A stretch of DNA of 64,000 bases from Micromonospora sp. WMMA1363 (lineage in GTDB: Bacteria > Actinomycetota > Actinomycetes > Mycobacteriales > Micromonosporaceae): positions 4,146,001 through 4,210,000 of the forward strand of contig NZ_JAUALB010000001.1 of NCBI RefSeq assembly GCF_030345795.1. Direction: 5' to 3'. Of this stretch, positions 18,210 through 27,217 are shown in pieces. Made by a program: the position numbers and the translations under genes. The notes under the pieces were generated by a model. That model saw only the letters and a list, made by a program, of their open reading frames with translations. It searched no databases and was not told the origin of the DNA. Numbering within the stretch: position 1 is the first letter of the stretch; each line of letters begins with the position of its first letter.

Positions 18210-18278
18210 CGGCCACCGGGGGCGCCGCGGCCCTCCACAGGACGTGCTGACCGCGGGGGTAGCGGCATCGAGGGCCCG

Positions 18279-19757
18279 TCAGTCGACCGGCCAGGTGTGC
18301 ACAGGTTCGTTGCTACGCTGCAGGTCGGCGTAGCGCTGGACCATGTGGTGCAGGGCGGCGTCCCGGTCCATGTTCCGGTGCCGCTCGGCTGACCACACGG
18401 TTTCCGTCTGCCAGATCGCACCGTTGCGCCCGGTCCGGCAGCGCTGCTCGACAACGCCGAGCAGGCGATCTCGTTCGGCGGGGGCCACCCCGAAACGGTC
18501 CAGCCCACTCGCGGCCGTCGGCAACAGGACGTCGAGGACCAGCTTCGTCACCGGGACCTCGCCGAGCCGGGGCCAGTACAAAACGGCGTCCAAGCCCCGG
18601 CGGGCAGCGGCGTGGAAGTTCTCCTCGGCCGAGCTGAAGGTGAGCTGGCTCCAGATCGGTCGGTCCGCCTCCGCGAGACCTCGGGCGAGCCCGAAGTAGA
18701 AGGCGGCGTTGGCCAGCATGTCGACCAGGGTCGGGCCGGCCGGGAGCACCCGGTTCTCCACCCGGAGGTGGGGGCGACCGTTCATGATGTCGTACACCGG
18801 CCGGTTCCAGCGGTAGACGGTCCCGTTGTGCAGTCGCAGTTCGCCGAGCCGCGGCACTCCCCCGGCGTGCAGCACCTCCACCGGGTCTTCGTCCTCGCAG
18901 ATCGGCAGCAACGGCGGGAAGTAGCGAACGTTCTCTTCGAACAGGTCGAAGATCGAGGTTATCCACCGCTCGCCGAACCACACCCGCGGCCGGACGCCCT
19001 GAGCCTTCAGCTCGTCCGGTCGAGTGTCGGTGGCCTGCTGAAACAGCGCGATCCGGGTCTCCGCCCAGAGCTGCCGCCCGTACAGGTAGGGGGAGTTCGC
19101 CCCGACCGCCACCTGGGCGGCGGCGATCGACTGGGATGCGTTCCAGTAGTCGGCGAAGCTGTCCGGCGCGACCTGGAGGTGGAACTGAAGACTGGTGCAG
19201 GCCGCCTCGGGGGCGATCGAGTCGGTGTGGGTCTGCAACCGCTCGACGCCACGGATGTCGAGTTCGATGTCCTCACCGCGTGCCCCGACGATCTGGTCGT
19301 TGAGCACCCGGTAGCGCTCGTTGGTGGAGAGGTTGTCGGCTACGAGGTGTCGCTCGGTGAGCGTCGGCAGGATGCCGACCAGGACGATCCTGGCATCCGA
19401 CTTGGCCGCCCGCTCGTCGGCGCGAGCGAGACTGCTCCGCAGGCCGTGCTCGTAGTCCGCGAATCCGGCGCCCTCGATCAGCCGGGGCAGGGCGTTCAGC
19501 TCGAGGTTGAACTGCCCCAGCTCGTTCTGGAAGAGCGGGTCGGCGATGTCGGCGAGGATCTGGTCGTTGCGCATGGCCGGCTCGGCGGCGGAGTCGACCA
19601 GGTTGAGCTCGATCTCCAGGCCGGTCATCGGCCGGTCCGCGTCGAAGCCGAGGTCGTCCAGCATCAGGGCGAAGACGTCGAGACAGCGACGCACCTTCTG
19701 CCGGTAGCGGACCCGGTCCTCCCGGGAGAAGGCGCCCTGCTCGACGTCCCTGCCCAT
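18279..19757 (-). CDS. GCS2-family carboxylate-amine ligase (glutamate-cysteine ligase-like)
   Basis: 492 aa glutamine-synthetase-fold protein. Key strands are MTGLEIELNLVD near residue 45 (the acidic metal/ATP-binding GxExE), FNLELNALPRLIEG, TSLQFHLQVAP, and the C-terminal HLRVENRVLPAGPTLVDM with a conserved RxExR-type strand. GCS2 proteins join glutamate to amines by ATP-dependent amide formation. Actinobacteria make mycothiol rather than glutathione, so the true substrate is uncertain. The ATG at 19757 follows GGGAGG by 4 bases. It is a single-gene unit. Confidence 0.85.
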   Translation of the reverse strand: MGRDVEQGAFSREDRVRYRQKVRRCLDVFALMLDDLGFDADRPMTGLEIELNLVDSAAEPAMRNDQILADIADPLFQNELGQFNLELNALPRLIEGAGFADYEHGLRSSLARADERAAKSDARIVLVGILPTLTERHLVADNLSTNERYRVLNDQIVGARGEDIELDIRGVERLQTHTDSIAPEAACTSLQFHLQVAPDSFADYWNASQSIAAAQVAVGANSPYLYGRQLWAETRIALFQQATDTRPDELKAQGVRPRVWFGERWITSIFDLFEENVRYFPPLLPICEDEDPVEVLHAGGVPRLGELRLHNGTVYRWNRPVYDIMNGRPHLRVENRVLPAGPTLVDMLANAAFYFGLARGLAEADRPIWSQLTFSSAEENFHAAARRGLDAVLYWPRLGEVPVTKLVLDVLLPTAASGLDRFGVAPAERDRLLGVVEQRCRTGRNGAIWQTETVWSAERHRNMDRDAALHHMVQRYADLQRSNEPVHTWPVD

Positions 19758-19973
19758 GTGCCCTCCCGGCGCTGGCGACACGGAACGGTATCGTTCCGCA
19801 GCGCATTGTGAACCATCCACGGTAGGAGCGCCCACCCCTGCCGGCCAGTGGCCTCCGCCGCCCGGATCCCGCGGGGGCCGCCGGCCGGCGAGCGGATGTC
19901 CTCTCGGCGGCATCCCTACCAGCGGCGGGCGTCCACAGAGCCGGCGAACGTGTCATGCCAGTTCACTCCAGCG

Positions 19974-20010
19974 CGACGGGCCCGCGCCGGGGTGCGGCGC
20001 GGGCCCGTCG
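19974..20010 (-). terminator. Hairpin terminator after yceI
   Basis: CGACGGGCCCGCGCC (19974-19988) and its exact complement (19996-20010) form a 15-bp stem with a 7-nt loop, 17 bp past the yceI stop. No U tract. Confidence 0.8.
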
Positions 20011-20026
20011 GGCACGGCAGTGGCGG

Positions 20027-20608
20027 TCAGGCCTGGCGGATGGCCTCACCTTCGATCTCGATCTTGACCTTCCGACCGACCAACACGCCGCCGGTCTCCA
20101 GGGCGACGTTCCAGGTCAGGCCGAAGTCTTCCCGGTCGATCTCGGTGCTCGCGGAGAAGCCGAAGAGGTCCTGACCGAAGGGGCTGCGGCCGGCACCCTC
20201 GAACTCGACCCGCAGGTCGACCGGCCGGGTGACATCCTTGATGGTCAGCTCGCCAGAAAGGACGAACTCGTTGCCGTTGCGGGACGTCACGCCGGTGCTG
20301 CGGAATTCCAGCGTCGGAAACGTCTCGACCCCCAGGAAGTCCGGGCTGCGCAGGTGCGCGTCCCGGTCGGCCTGAGCGGTATCGATGCTGGCGGCCTGGA
20401 TGGTGGCGGTGACCGAGGATCGCATCGGATCCTCGGCGACAGTGATGGTGGCGGTGGCGTCGGTGAACTCGCCGCGCACCTTGCTGACCATCATGTGCCG
20501 GGCGATGAAGCCGACGCGTTTGTGCGCCGCGTCCAGCACGTACGTGCCGGCGGCGGGGATGGTGAGGCCGTCCCAGTCGCGGGTAACCGCTTCGGTGCTG
20601 TTGGTCAT
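20027..20608 (-). CDS. YceI family protein
   Basis: 193 aa, one lipocalin-like YceI domain: AGTYVLDAAHKRVGFIARHM, VRGEFTDATATI, DRDAHLRSPDFLGVETFPTL and LTIKDVTRPVDL are all signature stretches. The family binds polyisoprenoids in some bacteria. There is no signal peptide, so it is probably cytoplasmic, as in many actinobacterial members. It is divergent from a MarR regulator and shares an AT-rich palindrome with it, so repression by MarR is likely. The ATG at 20608 is preceded by GGAGGA. Confidence 0.93.
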   Translation of the reverse strand: MTNSTEAVTRDWDGLTIPAAGTYVLDAAHKRVGFIARHMMVSKVRGEFTDATATITVAEDPMRSSVTATIQAASIDTAQADRDAHLRSPDFLGVETFPTLEFRSTGVTSRNGNEFVLSGELTIKDVTRPVDLRVEFEGAGRSPFGQDLFGFSASTEIDREDFGLTWNVALETGGVLVGRKVKIEIEGEAIRQA

Positions 20609-20640
20609 GGTGGCTGCCCTCCGGAGGAGTCTGATTGCCC

Positions 20641-20670
20641 AAGTTTAGTTGACTAAGCAACTATAAACTT
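20641..20670. promoter_or_regulatory. Probable MarR operator between yceI and marR
   Basis: TAGTTG (20646-20651) and CAACTA (20658-20663) flank a 6-bp centre. Outer arms AAGTTTA and TAAACTT extend the symmetry with a 2-nt bulge. It is the only AT-rich palindrome in the 101-bp divergent region and is typical of OhrR/MarR-type sites. Promoters must overlap it. Confidence 0.7.
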
Positions 20671-20709
20671 AGCAATATTCCACAAGTCAAGTGCTGCTAT
20701 CATGAACGA

Positions 20710-21222
20710 GTGAACCAGAACGTGTTCGACGATCCTCGGATCACGGCCGTCGGCCTCCTCGTCGAGGCACACACCGGGCTGTCGACCCGGTTCGCCGCCC
20801 AGTTGGACGAGCACGGCCTCTCGCCCGTCGAGTTCGAGGTGCTCACCCGACTCGCCCGCTCCCCCGGCAACCAGCTGCGGATGACGGACCTCGCCGCCCA
20901 AACCTCCCTGTCCACCAGCGGGGTCACCCGTGCGGTCGACCGGATGGAACGGGACGGGTTGGTCACCCGACGCGCCTGCCCCGCCGACCGCCGCAGCTCG
21001 TACGCCGTGGTCACCGCCGCCGGCCTGCAGCGGCTGGACGAGGTACTTCCCGGGCACCTGCGGATCATCGAGGAGTGGTTCACCGGACAACTGGAGCCCG
21101 AGGCGCTCCGGGCGCTCCTCGACGGCCTGCGCCGGGTGCGAGACGCCGTCAATCCGGGCGCCACGGCGGGCAGCGCGGGACCCCTCCCGATCGAGGACGC
21201 CTCGCCGGCGAGGCGGTCCTGA
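20710..21222 (+). CDS. MarR-family transcriptional regulator
   Basis: 170 aa winged-helix protein. Helix segments LSPVEFEVLTRLARSP and MTDLAAQTSLSTSGVTRAVD form the HTH, followed by the wing MERDGLVTRRACPADRRSSY with the DRR signature. The C-terminal helices for dimerisation are present, and the tail beyond residue 150 is disordered. It starts with GTG at 20710, 101 bp from the divergent yceI start, and probably represses both through the palindrome between them. The ligand is not predictable; no OhrR-type reactive N-terminal Cys is seen. Confidence 0.92.
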   Translation: MNQNVFDDPRITAVGLLVEAHTGLSTRFAAQLDEHGLSPVEFEVLTRLARSPGNQLRMTDLAAQTSLSTSGVTRAVDRMERDGLVTRRACPADRRSSYAVVTAAGLQRLDEVLPGHLRIIEEWFTGQLEPEALRALLDGLRRVRDAVNPGATAGSAGPLPIEDASPARRS

Positions 21223-21422
21223 CCGGCCCCCCACCGGCAGAAAGACCGGCAGAACCGTTACACGTCCGGGAGATAGGTGATCAAACCGGGCAGGACGGCA
21301 TACCTTCGGTGGTTAATGTTCGTACAGCGGGGGACCGTCCGGGGGGACGGCGCGAGCGATGAGCAAGGGGTAGCAAGAGGGGGCTTCGTCGCTCGCGCCA
21401 CCCGACCCCGTCCTCGCGGCGG

Positions 21423-24038
21423 CTACCTCCCGCGAGCCGCCGCGAGGGCGTACAGCAGCTGCTCCTCGTGCGACAGCAACCGGATGCCGCTACCGCGGCA
21501 GACCTCGTCCAGCCGGTCGAGCAGCGTTGGGTCCGCCGTGCTGGCAGCCAGCCCCACCAGCGCCTCCACCAGATCACGGCGGTCCTGGCTCTTGGCACCC
21601 GCCTCGACCGCGGCAACGAACCACTCGGCTGCCAGGTCCCGGTCACCCCCGTGCAGCGCCAGGTTACCCTCGATCAACGCGCAGATGGCGTGCGCCGACC
21701 CGGCCACCGAGTCGGGCCGGGAGGCGGCCGCACCCCACCCGGGCCGCCGGCCTGGCCTGGTGGCCCCGTCCACGTTCGCCGCCGCCGGCCGCAACTCGGC
21801 CAGCACCTCTGCCGCCTCCGCCACCCGCCCGTCCTGGGCCAGTGCCAGTCCGATCGTGCCGAGGACCCGCCGGCGGTGCCCCGGGTCGCCCAGCCCGGAC
21901 AATGCGGCCAGGGCCCGCCGGCCCCGGTCGACGGCGTCGGCGTACCGGCCCTCAAGCCGGGTGACCTCGGCGAGGTTCGCCTGGGCGAGCACCCGCAGTC
22001 GCTGCTCACCGCACTGGGTGGCGAGCCGGTCGACGGCCGCGAGCCGACGCCGGGCGGCGACCAGATCGCCCGCACGGATGCTGTGCCAAGCGAGGTTGTT
22101 CTGCGCCACCGCCATGTCCCGCGTCCGCCCGTGCCGGGTGGCCAGTGCCAGCACCGCCTCGGCCTGCTCCCGCGCCTCGTCATGGCTGCCGGTCCCGATC
22201 AGCAACGTGCACAGGGCGATCCGGGCCTCCAGCTCGCCGGTGACGTCGCTTGCCTGGCGGAACACGGCCAGTGCCGCCCGGGCGGCAGGCAGTTCCGCGG
22301 CCCCGCCGCCGTGTTCGGCGGCCAACCGGGCCACGCCGAGCGACGCCCACGCCCGCAACACCGGATCGGCGTCGGCGGTCCGCGGATCGGCGAGCAGCCG
22401 CCGCAGCCACTGGCGGCCGGCCACGTCCCGGCCCCGGAAGCGCCACCACCGGGAGAGCGCGACGGCCAGGCGCAACGCGGTCACCGGGTCGTCGACGGCG
22501 GCGTGGGCCAGCGCGGAGCTGATGTCGCCGCTCACCTCGTCCAGGCAGTGCATCGCCGCCGTCCGATGGATGCCGACCAACTCGGGCGCCGTGCGGGTCA
22601 CCAGCCGCGCCGTTGCCCGGGCGTGGCGCCGCCGCACGGCGGTGGTTTCCCCGGCGCCGGCGGCCTGCTCGGCGGCGAACTCCCGGACGGCGTCGAGCAG
22701 CCGGAACCGGAACGGCCCGGTCCCCCGGACGCTCAGCAGCCCCAGTTGGAGCAGCCGGTCCAGCAGCGGCACCGGATCTGCCTCGACCGTACCCGCCGGA
22801 TCACCCTCGTCGCCAAGCATCTGCTCGGCCAGGTCCATGGACCAGCGGTTACCGAAGGCGGCGAGCCGGCGTAGAGCGGCCTGTTCGCCCGGCGCCAGCA
22901 GCAGGTAGCTGGTGGCCACCGCGTCCCGCAGGGTCTCCGTCACCGCAGCCCGGGCCGGTTCGGTGGTGTCCCATCCCAACCGTTCGACGGCATCGGAGGA
23001 GGTGGCGAGGTCCAGGACCCGGTCGCCATACCGGTCCAGCAGTTCGTTGAGGTCGAGGACGCGACCCCGCGCGGCCAACAGCTCGATGGCCAAGGGCAGC
23101 CCGCCGAGGCGCCGGACCAGCTGTGCGAGCGCCGGCAGCTCGGCCGGGGTCGGCGGGGCAGGGCGTACCTGGGCCAGCCTGGCGGTGAACAGGGCCACCG
23201 CCGGATAGCCGGCGAGGGTGGTCGGACCGGCGTGGTCACTGCCGGGTGGCGGAACGTCCAGTGGGGACACCGGACGGACCCGCTCCCCGCGCAACCCGAC
23301 CGGGTGTCGGCCGGTGACCAGCACCCGCAGCGACGGTACCGCGACCGAGAGCCGGCGTACGGCCTCCGCGACGGGATCGGGTGACCGCTCCACCGCGTCC
23401 ATGATGAGCAGGGCCGGCCGGCCGCCGAGGTGCGCCGCCAGTTCGGGGAGACGGCCCACCCTGAAGACCGCGACCGAGGCGGCGAGCACGTCGGTTACGT
23501 CCGAGCCCTCCCCGATCAACACACCGGCCACGCCGCCGGGGTGATGTCCGGCCGCCGCGTGGGCGACCGTCAGCGCCAGGGCTGTCTTTCCGACCCCGGC
23601 CAGCCCGACCAGGCTTACCAGCCGCGGTGCCGGTTCGTCGGTGAGCATCCCGATCAGTTCCACGATGTCACGCTCCCGCCCGATCAGCTCGGCGGCGGGT
23701 GGCAGGACGATCGGCGGCGAGGTCCCCGCATCGTCGCCCGGCGCGGGTGGCGAGTCGATCGAGGCGTTCCGGGGAGCCGGCGCCGGCCGGGCCGCGGCGA
23801 GGAACGCCGACCGCGCCGGTTCAGTCAACCCGAGTGCGGCGGCGAGCAGGTCGACGGTGGTGCGCTGCGGTCGCAGGGACCGGCCGCGCTCCAGCTCGCG
23901 GACGGTCCGTACGCCGACGCCGGCCCGGGACGCCAGCTCGGCCTGGGTGAGGCCGGCCGCGAGCCGGTGCCCACGGAGGAGGTCGGGCATTCCGTTGGGA
24001 CCGCCCGGTCTCCGCGGACGATCATGCTCCGGGGTCAT
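21423..24038 (-). CDS. Large XRE-STAND (NB-ARC-like) regulator with TPR-like C-terminus
   Basis: 871 aa. An N-terminal XRE helix-turn-helix (about 18-75; HRLAAGLTQAELASRAGVGV) is followed by a Pro/Ala linker and a STAND ATPase module (about 115-450) with the P-loop VGLAGVGKTALA, Walker B LLIMDAV and the LGGLPLAIELLAARG motif of the winged region. The remaining 400 residues are Ala/Leu-rich helical repeats of TPR type. Such proteins are ATP-gated transcriptional switches of secondary metabolism or stress in actinobacteria. It is monocistronic; its target is unknown. Confidence 0.9.
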   Translation of the reverse strand: MTPEHDRPRRPGGPNGMPDLLRGHRLAAGLTQAELASRAGVGVRTVRELERGRSLRPQRTTVDLLAAALGLTEPARSAFLAAARPAPAPRNASIDSPPAPGDDAGTSPPIVLPPAAELIGRERDIVELIGMLTDEPAPRLVSLVGLAGVGKTALALTVAHAAAGHHPGGVAGVLIGEGSDVTDVLAASVAVFRVGRLPELAAHLGGRPALLIMDAVERSPDPVAEAVRRLSVAVPSLRVLVTGRHPVGLRGERVRPVSPLDVPPPGSDHAGPTTLAGYPAVALFTARLAQVRPAPPTPAELPALAQLVRRLGGLPLAIELLAARGRVLDLNELLDRYGDRVLDLATSSDAVERLGWDTTEPARAAVTETLRDAVATSYLLLAPGEQAALRRLAAFGNRWSMDLAEQMLGDEGDPAGTVEADPVPLLDRLLQLGLLSVRGTGPFRFRLLDAVREFAAEQAAGAGETTAVRRRHARATARLVTRTAPELVGIHRTAAMHCLDEVSGDISSALAHAAVDDPVTALRLAVALSRWWRFRGRDVAGRQWLRRLLADPRTADADPVLRAWASLGVARLAAEHGGGAAELPAARAALAVFRQASDVTGELEARIALCTLLIGTGSHDEAREQAEAVLALATRHGRTRDMAVAQNNLAWHSIRAGDLVAARRRLAAVDRLATQCGEQRLRVLAQANLAEVTRLEGRYADAVDRGRRALAALSGLGDPGHRRRVLGTIGLALAQDGRVAEAAEVLAELRPAAANVDGATRPGRRPGWGAAASRPDSVAGSAHAICALIEGNLALHGGDRDLAAEWFVAAVEAGAKSQDRRDLVEALVGLAASTADPTLLDRLDEVCRGSGIRLLSHEEQLLYALAAARGR

Positions 24039-24179
24039 GGGCAGGAACAGTACGGGCGACGTCCGACCGCCGACAGCAGATCGTCGTCCTACCGACGGCC
24101 GGCTGCGGATATCCGACAGCGGTGGAGTCGACGGACGTGATGGCCGGGCCAGCGGAACCGGCCGGGCCGGGTCATGCCG

Positions 24180-25334
24180 TCACATGCCCAGGTCGCGTGC
24201 GATGATCATTCGCTGCACCTCGGAGGTACCCTCGCCGATCTCCAGGATCTTCGAGTCCCGCCAGAAGCGGGCTACCGGATACTCGTTCATGAAGCCGTAG
24301 CCGCCGTGAATCTGGGTCGCCTCGCGGGCGTTGTCGACCGCGACGGTGCTGGCGTGCAGCTTGGCGATAGCGGCCTGACGCTTGAACGGCTCACCGGCGA
24401 GCATCCGGGCGGCGGCGTCGTAGTACGTCAGCCGGGCGGTGTGCGCCTTCAGCTCCATGTCGGCGATCTTGAACTGGACCGCCTGGTAGTTGCCGATCGG
24501 CTGGCCGAAGGCGTGCCGCTCCTTCGCGTACTTGATTGACTCGTCGACACAGCCCTGGGCGAGACCGACGGCGAGCGCGGCGATGGCGATCCGGCCCTCG
24601 TCGAGGATCCGCAGGAACTGGGCGAAGCCCCGGCCCCGCTCGCCAAGCAGGTTCGCCGCCGGCACCCGGCAGTCGTCGAAGGTCAGCTCATGGGTGTCGG
24701 AGGCGGTCCAGCCGACTTTGGAATACCCGGGCGCGACCGTGAAGCCCGGGGTTCCGCTGGGCACGATGATCGTGGACAGTTCCTTGGAACCGTCCGGCTT
24801 CGTGCCGGTGACCGCGGTGACGGTGACCAGCGCCGTGATGTCGGTGCCGGAGTTGGTGATGAACGCCTTCGAGCCGTTGATGACCCATTCGTTCGTTTCC
24901 TCGTCGAGAAACGCCCGGGTCTGGGTTCCCCCCGCGTCCGAGCCGAAGCCCGGCTCGGTCAGTCCGAAGCCGGCGAGCGCCTCGCCGCTGAGCAGTTTCG
25001 GCAGCCACCGTGCCTTCTGCTCGTCCGTGCCGAAGCGATAGATCGGCATCGCGCCGAGGGAGACCGCCGCCTCCAGGGTGATCGCCACGCTGGAGTCGAC
25101 CCGGGCCAGCTCCTCCAGGGCCAGGCAGAGCGCGAAGTAGTCGCCGCCCATGCCGCCGTGCTCCTCCGGGAAGGGAAGGCCGAACAGGCCCATCTTCCCC
25201 ATCTGACTGACGACCTCGTACGGGAAGCTGTGCCGCTCGTAGTGCTCGGCGATGACCGGTGCGACCACCTCACGGGCGAGCTCCCGCACGCTCTCCCGCA
25301 GCGCCGCGTGTTCGTCGGTGAGCCGGAAGTCCAT
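24180..25334 (-). CDS. Acyl-CoA dehydrogenase (branched-chain catabolism)
   Basis: 384 aa FAD flavoprotein oxidising acyl-CoA to enoyl-CoA. Signatures are GFGLTEPGFGSDAGG (FAD and substrate loop), the KAFITNSG segment, and IHGGYGFMNEYPVARFWRD. Glu368 in EIGEGTSE sits where the catalytic base of medium-chain enzymes lies; isovaleryl-CoA dehydrogenases usually have GAGT there, so the substrate may be another short branched acyl-CoA. It is the last gene of a minus-strand operon with carboxyltransferase, HMG-CoA lyase and biotin carboxylase, a layout like the mycobacterial accA1-accD1-fadE19 leucine pathway. The gap to the carboxyltransferase is 71 bp. Confidence 0.92.
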   Translation of the reverse strand: MDFRLTDEHAALRESVRELAREVVAPVIAEHYERHSFPYEVVSQMGKMGLFGLPFPEEHGGMGGDYFALCLALEELARVDSSVAITLEAAVSLGAMPIYRFGTDEQKARWLPKLLSGEALAGFGLTEPGFGSDAGGTQTRAFLDEETNEWVINGSKAFITNSGTDITALVTVTAVTGTKPDGSKELSTIIVPSGTPGFTVAPGYSKVGWTASDTHELTFDDCRVPAANLLGERGRGFAQFLRILDEGRIAIAALAVGLAQGCVDESIKYAKERHAFGQPIGNYQAVQFKIADMELKAHTARLTYYDAAARMLAGEPFKRQAAIAKLHASTVAVDNAREATQIHGGYGFMNEYPVARFWRDSKILEIGEGTSEVQRMIIARDLGM

Positions 25335-25405
25335 GGATCCTCCTGGTGTGGAAGGCCGCCGGGCGCTCGTGACGCCAGGACGGGTCGCGCTGAGGGCGTG
25401 CTCGA

Positions 25406-26938
25406 TCAGACGGGGGTGACGCCGTGCCGGCGCTTGGCGAAGTGCCGGTCCTTGCCTCGCGCGGCGGCGAAGCGGCGGATCAGCTCGGCGCGCAGTTCGT
25501 GCGGCTCGACGATCGCGTCGACCACCAGCTCGCTGGCGAGTCGGACGATATCGATGTCCCGCTCGTACTCCTCGCGCTTGGCGGTGACGAACGCCGCCCG
25601 CTCGGCCTCGTCCTCGATCGCCGCGATCTTGTTCGCGTAGACGGCGTTGACCGCCGCCTCGGCGCCCATGACCGCGATCTTCGCGGTCGGCAGGGCGATC
25701 GTCGCGTCCGGCTCGAAGCCGGGGCCGGCCATCGCGTAAAGACCGGCGCCGTACGCCTTGCGGACCACGACACAGATCTTGGGTACGGTCGCCTCCGAGA
25801 TCGCGGTGATCATCTTGGCGCCGTGCCGGATGATGCCCTGCTTCTCCACCGCGCTGCCAACCATGAACCCGGGCACGTCGGAGAGGAACAGCAGCGGCAC
25901 GTTGAACGCGTCGCAGAGCTGCACGAACCGGCTCGCCTTGTCGGCCGAGTCGACGAAGAGCACACCGCCCTTGAACATCGAGTTGTTCCCGACCACACCG
26001 ACGACCTCGCCGTTCAACCGGCCGAATCCGATGGTCAACTCCTTGGCCCAGAGCGCCTGGATCTCGAAGAAGCTGCCCTCGTCGAGCAGACCCTTCGCGT
26101 ACCGCCGCATGTCGAACGCCTGCCGCTCGCTCGCCGGCACCAGAGCGGCCAGGTCGGCCTTCCCGGGCGCTTCGGCGGCGGGTGCCACGGGCGGTGCCTG
26201 GGTCCAGTTCGCCGGCAGGTACGACAGGTAGCGCCGAACCACATCGAGCGCGTCGGCCTCGGTCCCGCAGAGGAAGTGCCCGACGCCGGACTCGGCGCAG
26301 TGCACCCTGGCCCCGCCCATCGCCTCGAGGGAGGTCTTCTCGCCGGTGACCATCTCCACCATCCGGTCGGAGCCCAGGTACATGCTGGCGTTACCGTCCA
26401 CCATGGCGACCACGTCGCAGAACGCCGGAATGTACGCGCCGCCGGCCGCGCTCGGCCCGAACAACGCGCAGACCTGCGGGATCGAGCCGGAGGCGCGAAC
26501 CTGGTTCCAGAAGATCTTGCCCGCGCCACGTCGACCGGGGAAGAGATCAACCTGGTCGGTGATCCGGGCGCCGGCCGAGTCTACCAGGTAGACCATCGGC
26601 ACGGCGGTGGTGTACGCCCGCTCGATGATCCGGATGATCTTCTCGACGGTCCGGGCGCCCCAACTGCCGGCCTTGACCGTGGAATCGTTGGCCATCAGGC
26701 AGACCGGGCGGCCGTCGATGGTCGCGGTGCCGGTGACCACGCCGTCGGCGGGCAGGCTCTGGGCCATCGCATTGGCGTATAGGCCGTCCTCGACGAAGGA
26801 GCCCTCGTCGACCAGGAGTGCGACCCGCTCGCGGGCGAAGAGCTTGCCCTTGGCGGCGTTGGCCGCATGATACCTGTCCGCGCCGCCGGCCTTGGCGCGC
26901 TTGCGCAGTTGCTCCAGTGCCTCACCGTCGAGCGTCAC
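25406..26938 (-). CDS. Acyl-CoA carboxylase carboxyltransferase (beta) subunit, methylcrotonyl-CoA type
   Basis: 510 aa with two crotonase-fold halves. The N-half has the oxyanion loop VDSAGARITDQVDLFPGR and FGPSAAGGAYIPAF; the C-half has the VPGFMVGSAVEKQGIIRHGAK loop region. Order and neighbours match AccD1, which carboxylates 3-methylcrotonyl-CoA in leucine breakdown. The GTG at 26938 (VTLDGEALEQL) is chosen because GGGGAG lies 5 bases upstream. A 280-bp gap upstream contains a double palindrome near 27.0 kb, so this gene and the dehydrogenase may have their own promoter. Confidence 0.92.
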   Translation of the reverse strand: MTLDGEALEQLRKRAKAGGADRYHAANAAKGKLFARERVALLVDEGSFVEDGLYANAMAQSLPADGVVTGTATIDGRPVCLMANDSTVKAGSWGARTVEKIIRIIERAYTTAVPMVYLVDSAGARITDQVDLFPGRRGAGKIFWNQVRASGSIPQVCALFGPSAAGGAYIPAFCDVVAMVDGNASMYLGSDRMVEMVTGEKTSLEAMGGARVHCAESGVGHFLCGTEADALDVVRRYLSYLPANWTQAPPVAPAAEAPGKADLAALVPASERQAFDMRRYAKGLLDEGSFFEIQALWAKELTIGFGRLNGEVVGVVGNNSMFKGGVLFVDSADKASRFVQLCDAFNVPLLFLSDVPGFMVGSAVEKQGIIRHGAKMITAISEATVPKICVVVRKAYGAGLYAMAGPGFEPDATIALPTAKIAVMGAEAAVNAVYANKIAAIEDEAERAAFVTAKREEYERDIDIVRLASELVVDAIVEPHELRAELIRRFAAARGKDRHFAKRRHGVTPV

Positions 26939-26994
26939 GCCGACTCCCCATCGCCGCCACCTGGGTTGGCCGCTCACGACGGCCAACCGAACTG

Positions 26995-27013
26995 AACGAT
27001 CGTTAGGCTAACG
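26995..27013. promoter_or_regulatory. Candidate TetR-type operator upstream of the carboxyltransferase
   Basis: Two overlapping perfect palindromes: AACGATCGTT (26995-27004) and CGTTAGGCTAACG (27001-27013, odd centre). They lie 57 bp upstream of the carboxyltransferase start in an otherwise non-coding gap, and a TetR gene heads the same cluster. The pairing is inferred. Confidence 0.55.
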
Positions 27014-27217
27014 TACCCGCCCACCAAACGACGAACCTCCGCCCACCACTCTCGCGATCTTGCACTCCCCGACCGAACGAAAGGGATCGAAATCCGCACA
27101 AAACAGGCCGGAACTGCGCGATCACAAAGAGCGAGGCGTGGGTTGGCCGGGTTAGTCACCCGCAGGCTGCGGCCGCATCCGAAAAAGGGTAACGGGGTAA
27201 GCCGAGTAGCTCGCGGA

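Noticed and set aside
18612..19811. Plus-strand open frame opposite the GCS2 ligase
   Set aside because: Antisense of a recognisable enzyme, no family of its own.
24039..24179. Possible small gene between the STAND regulator and acyl-CoA dehydrogenase
   Set aside because: No start with a ribosome site and no protein-like frame; treated as intergenic.
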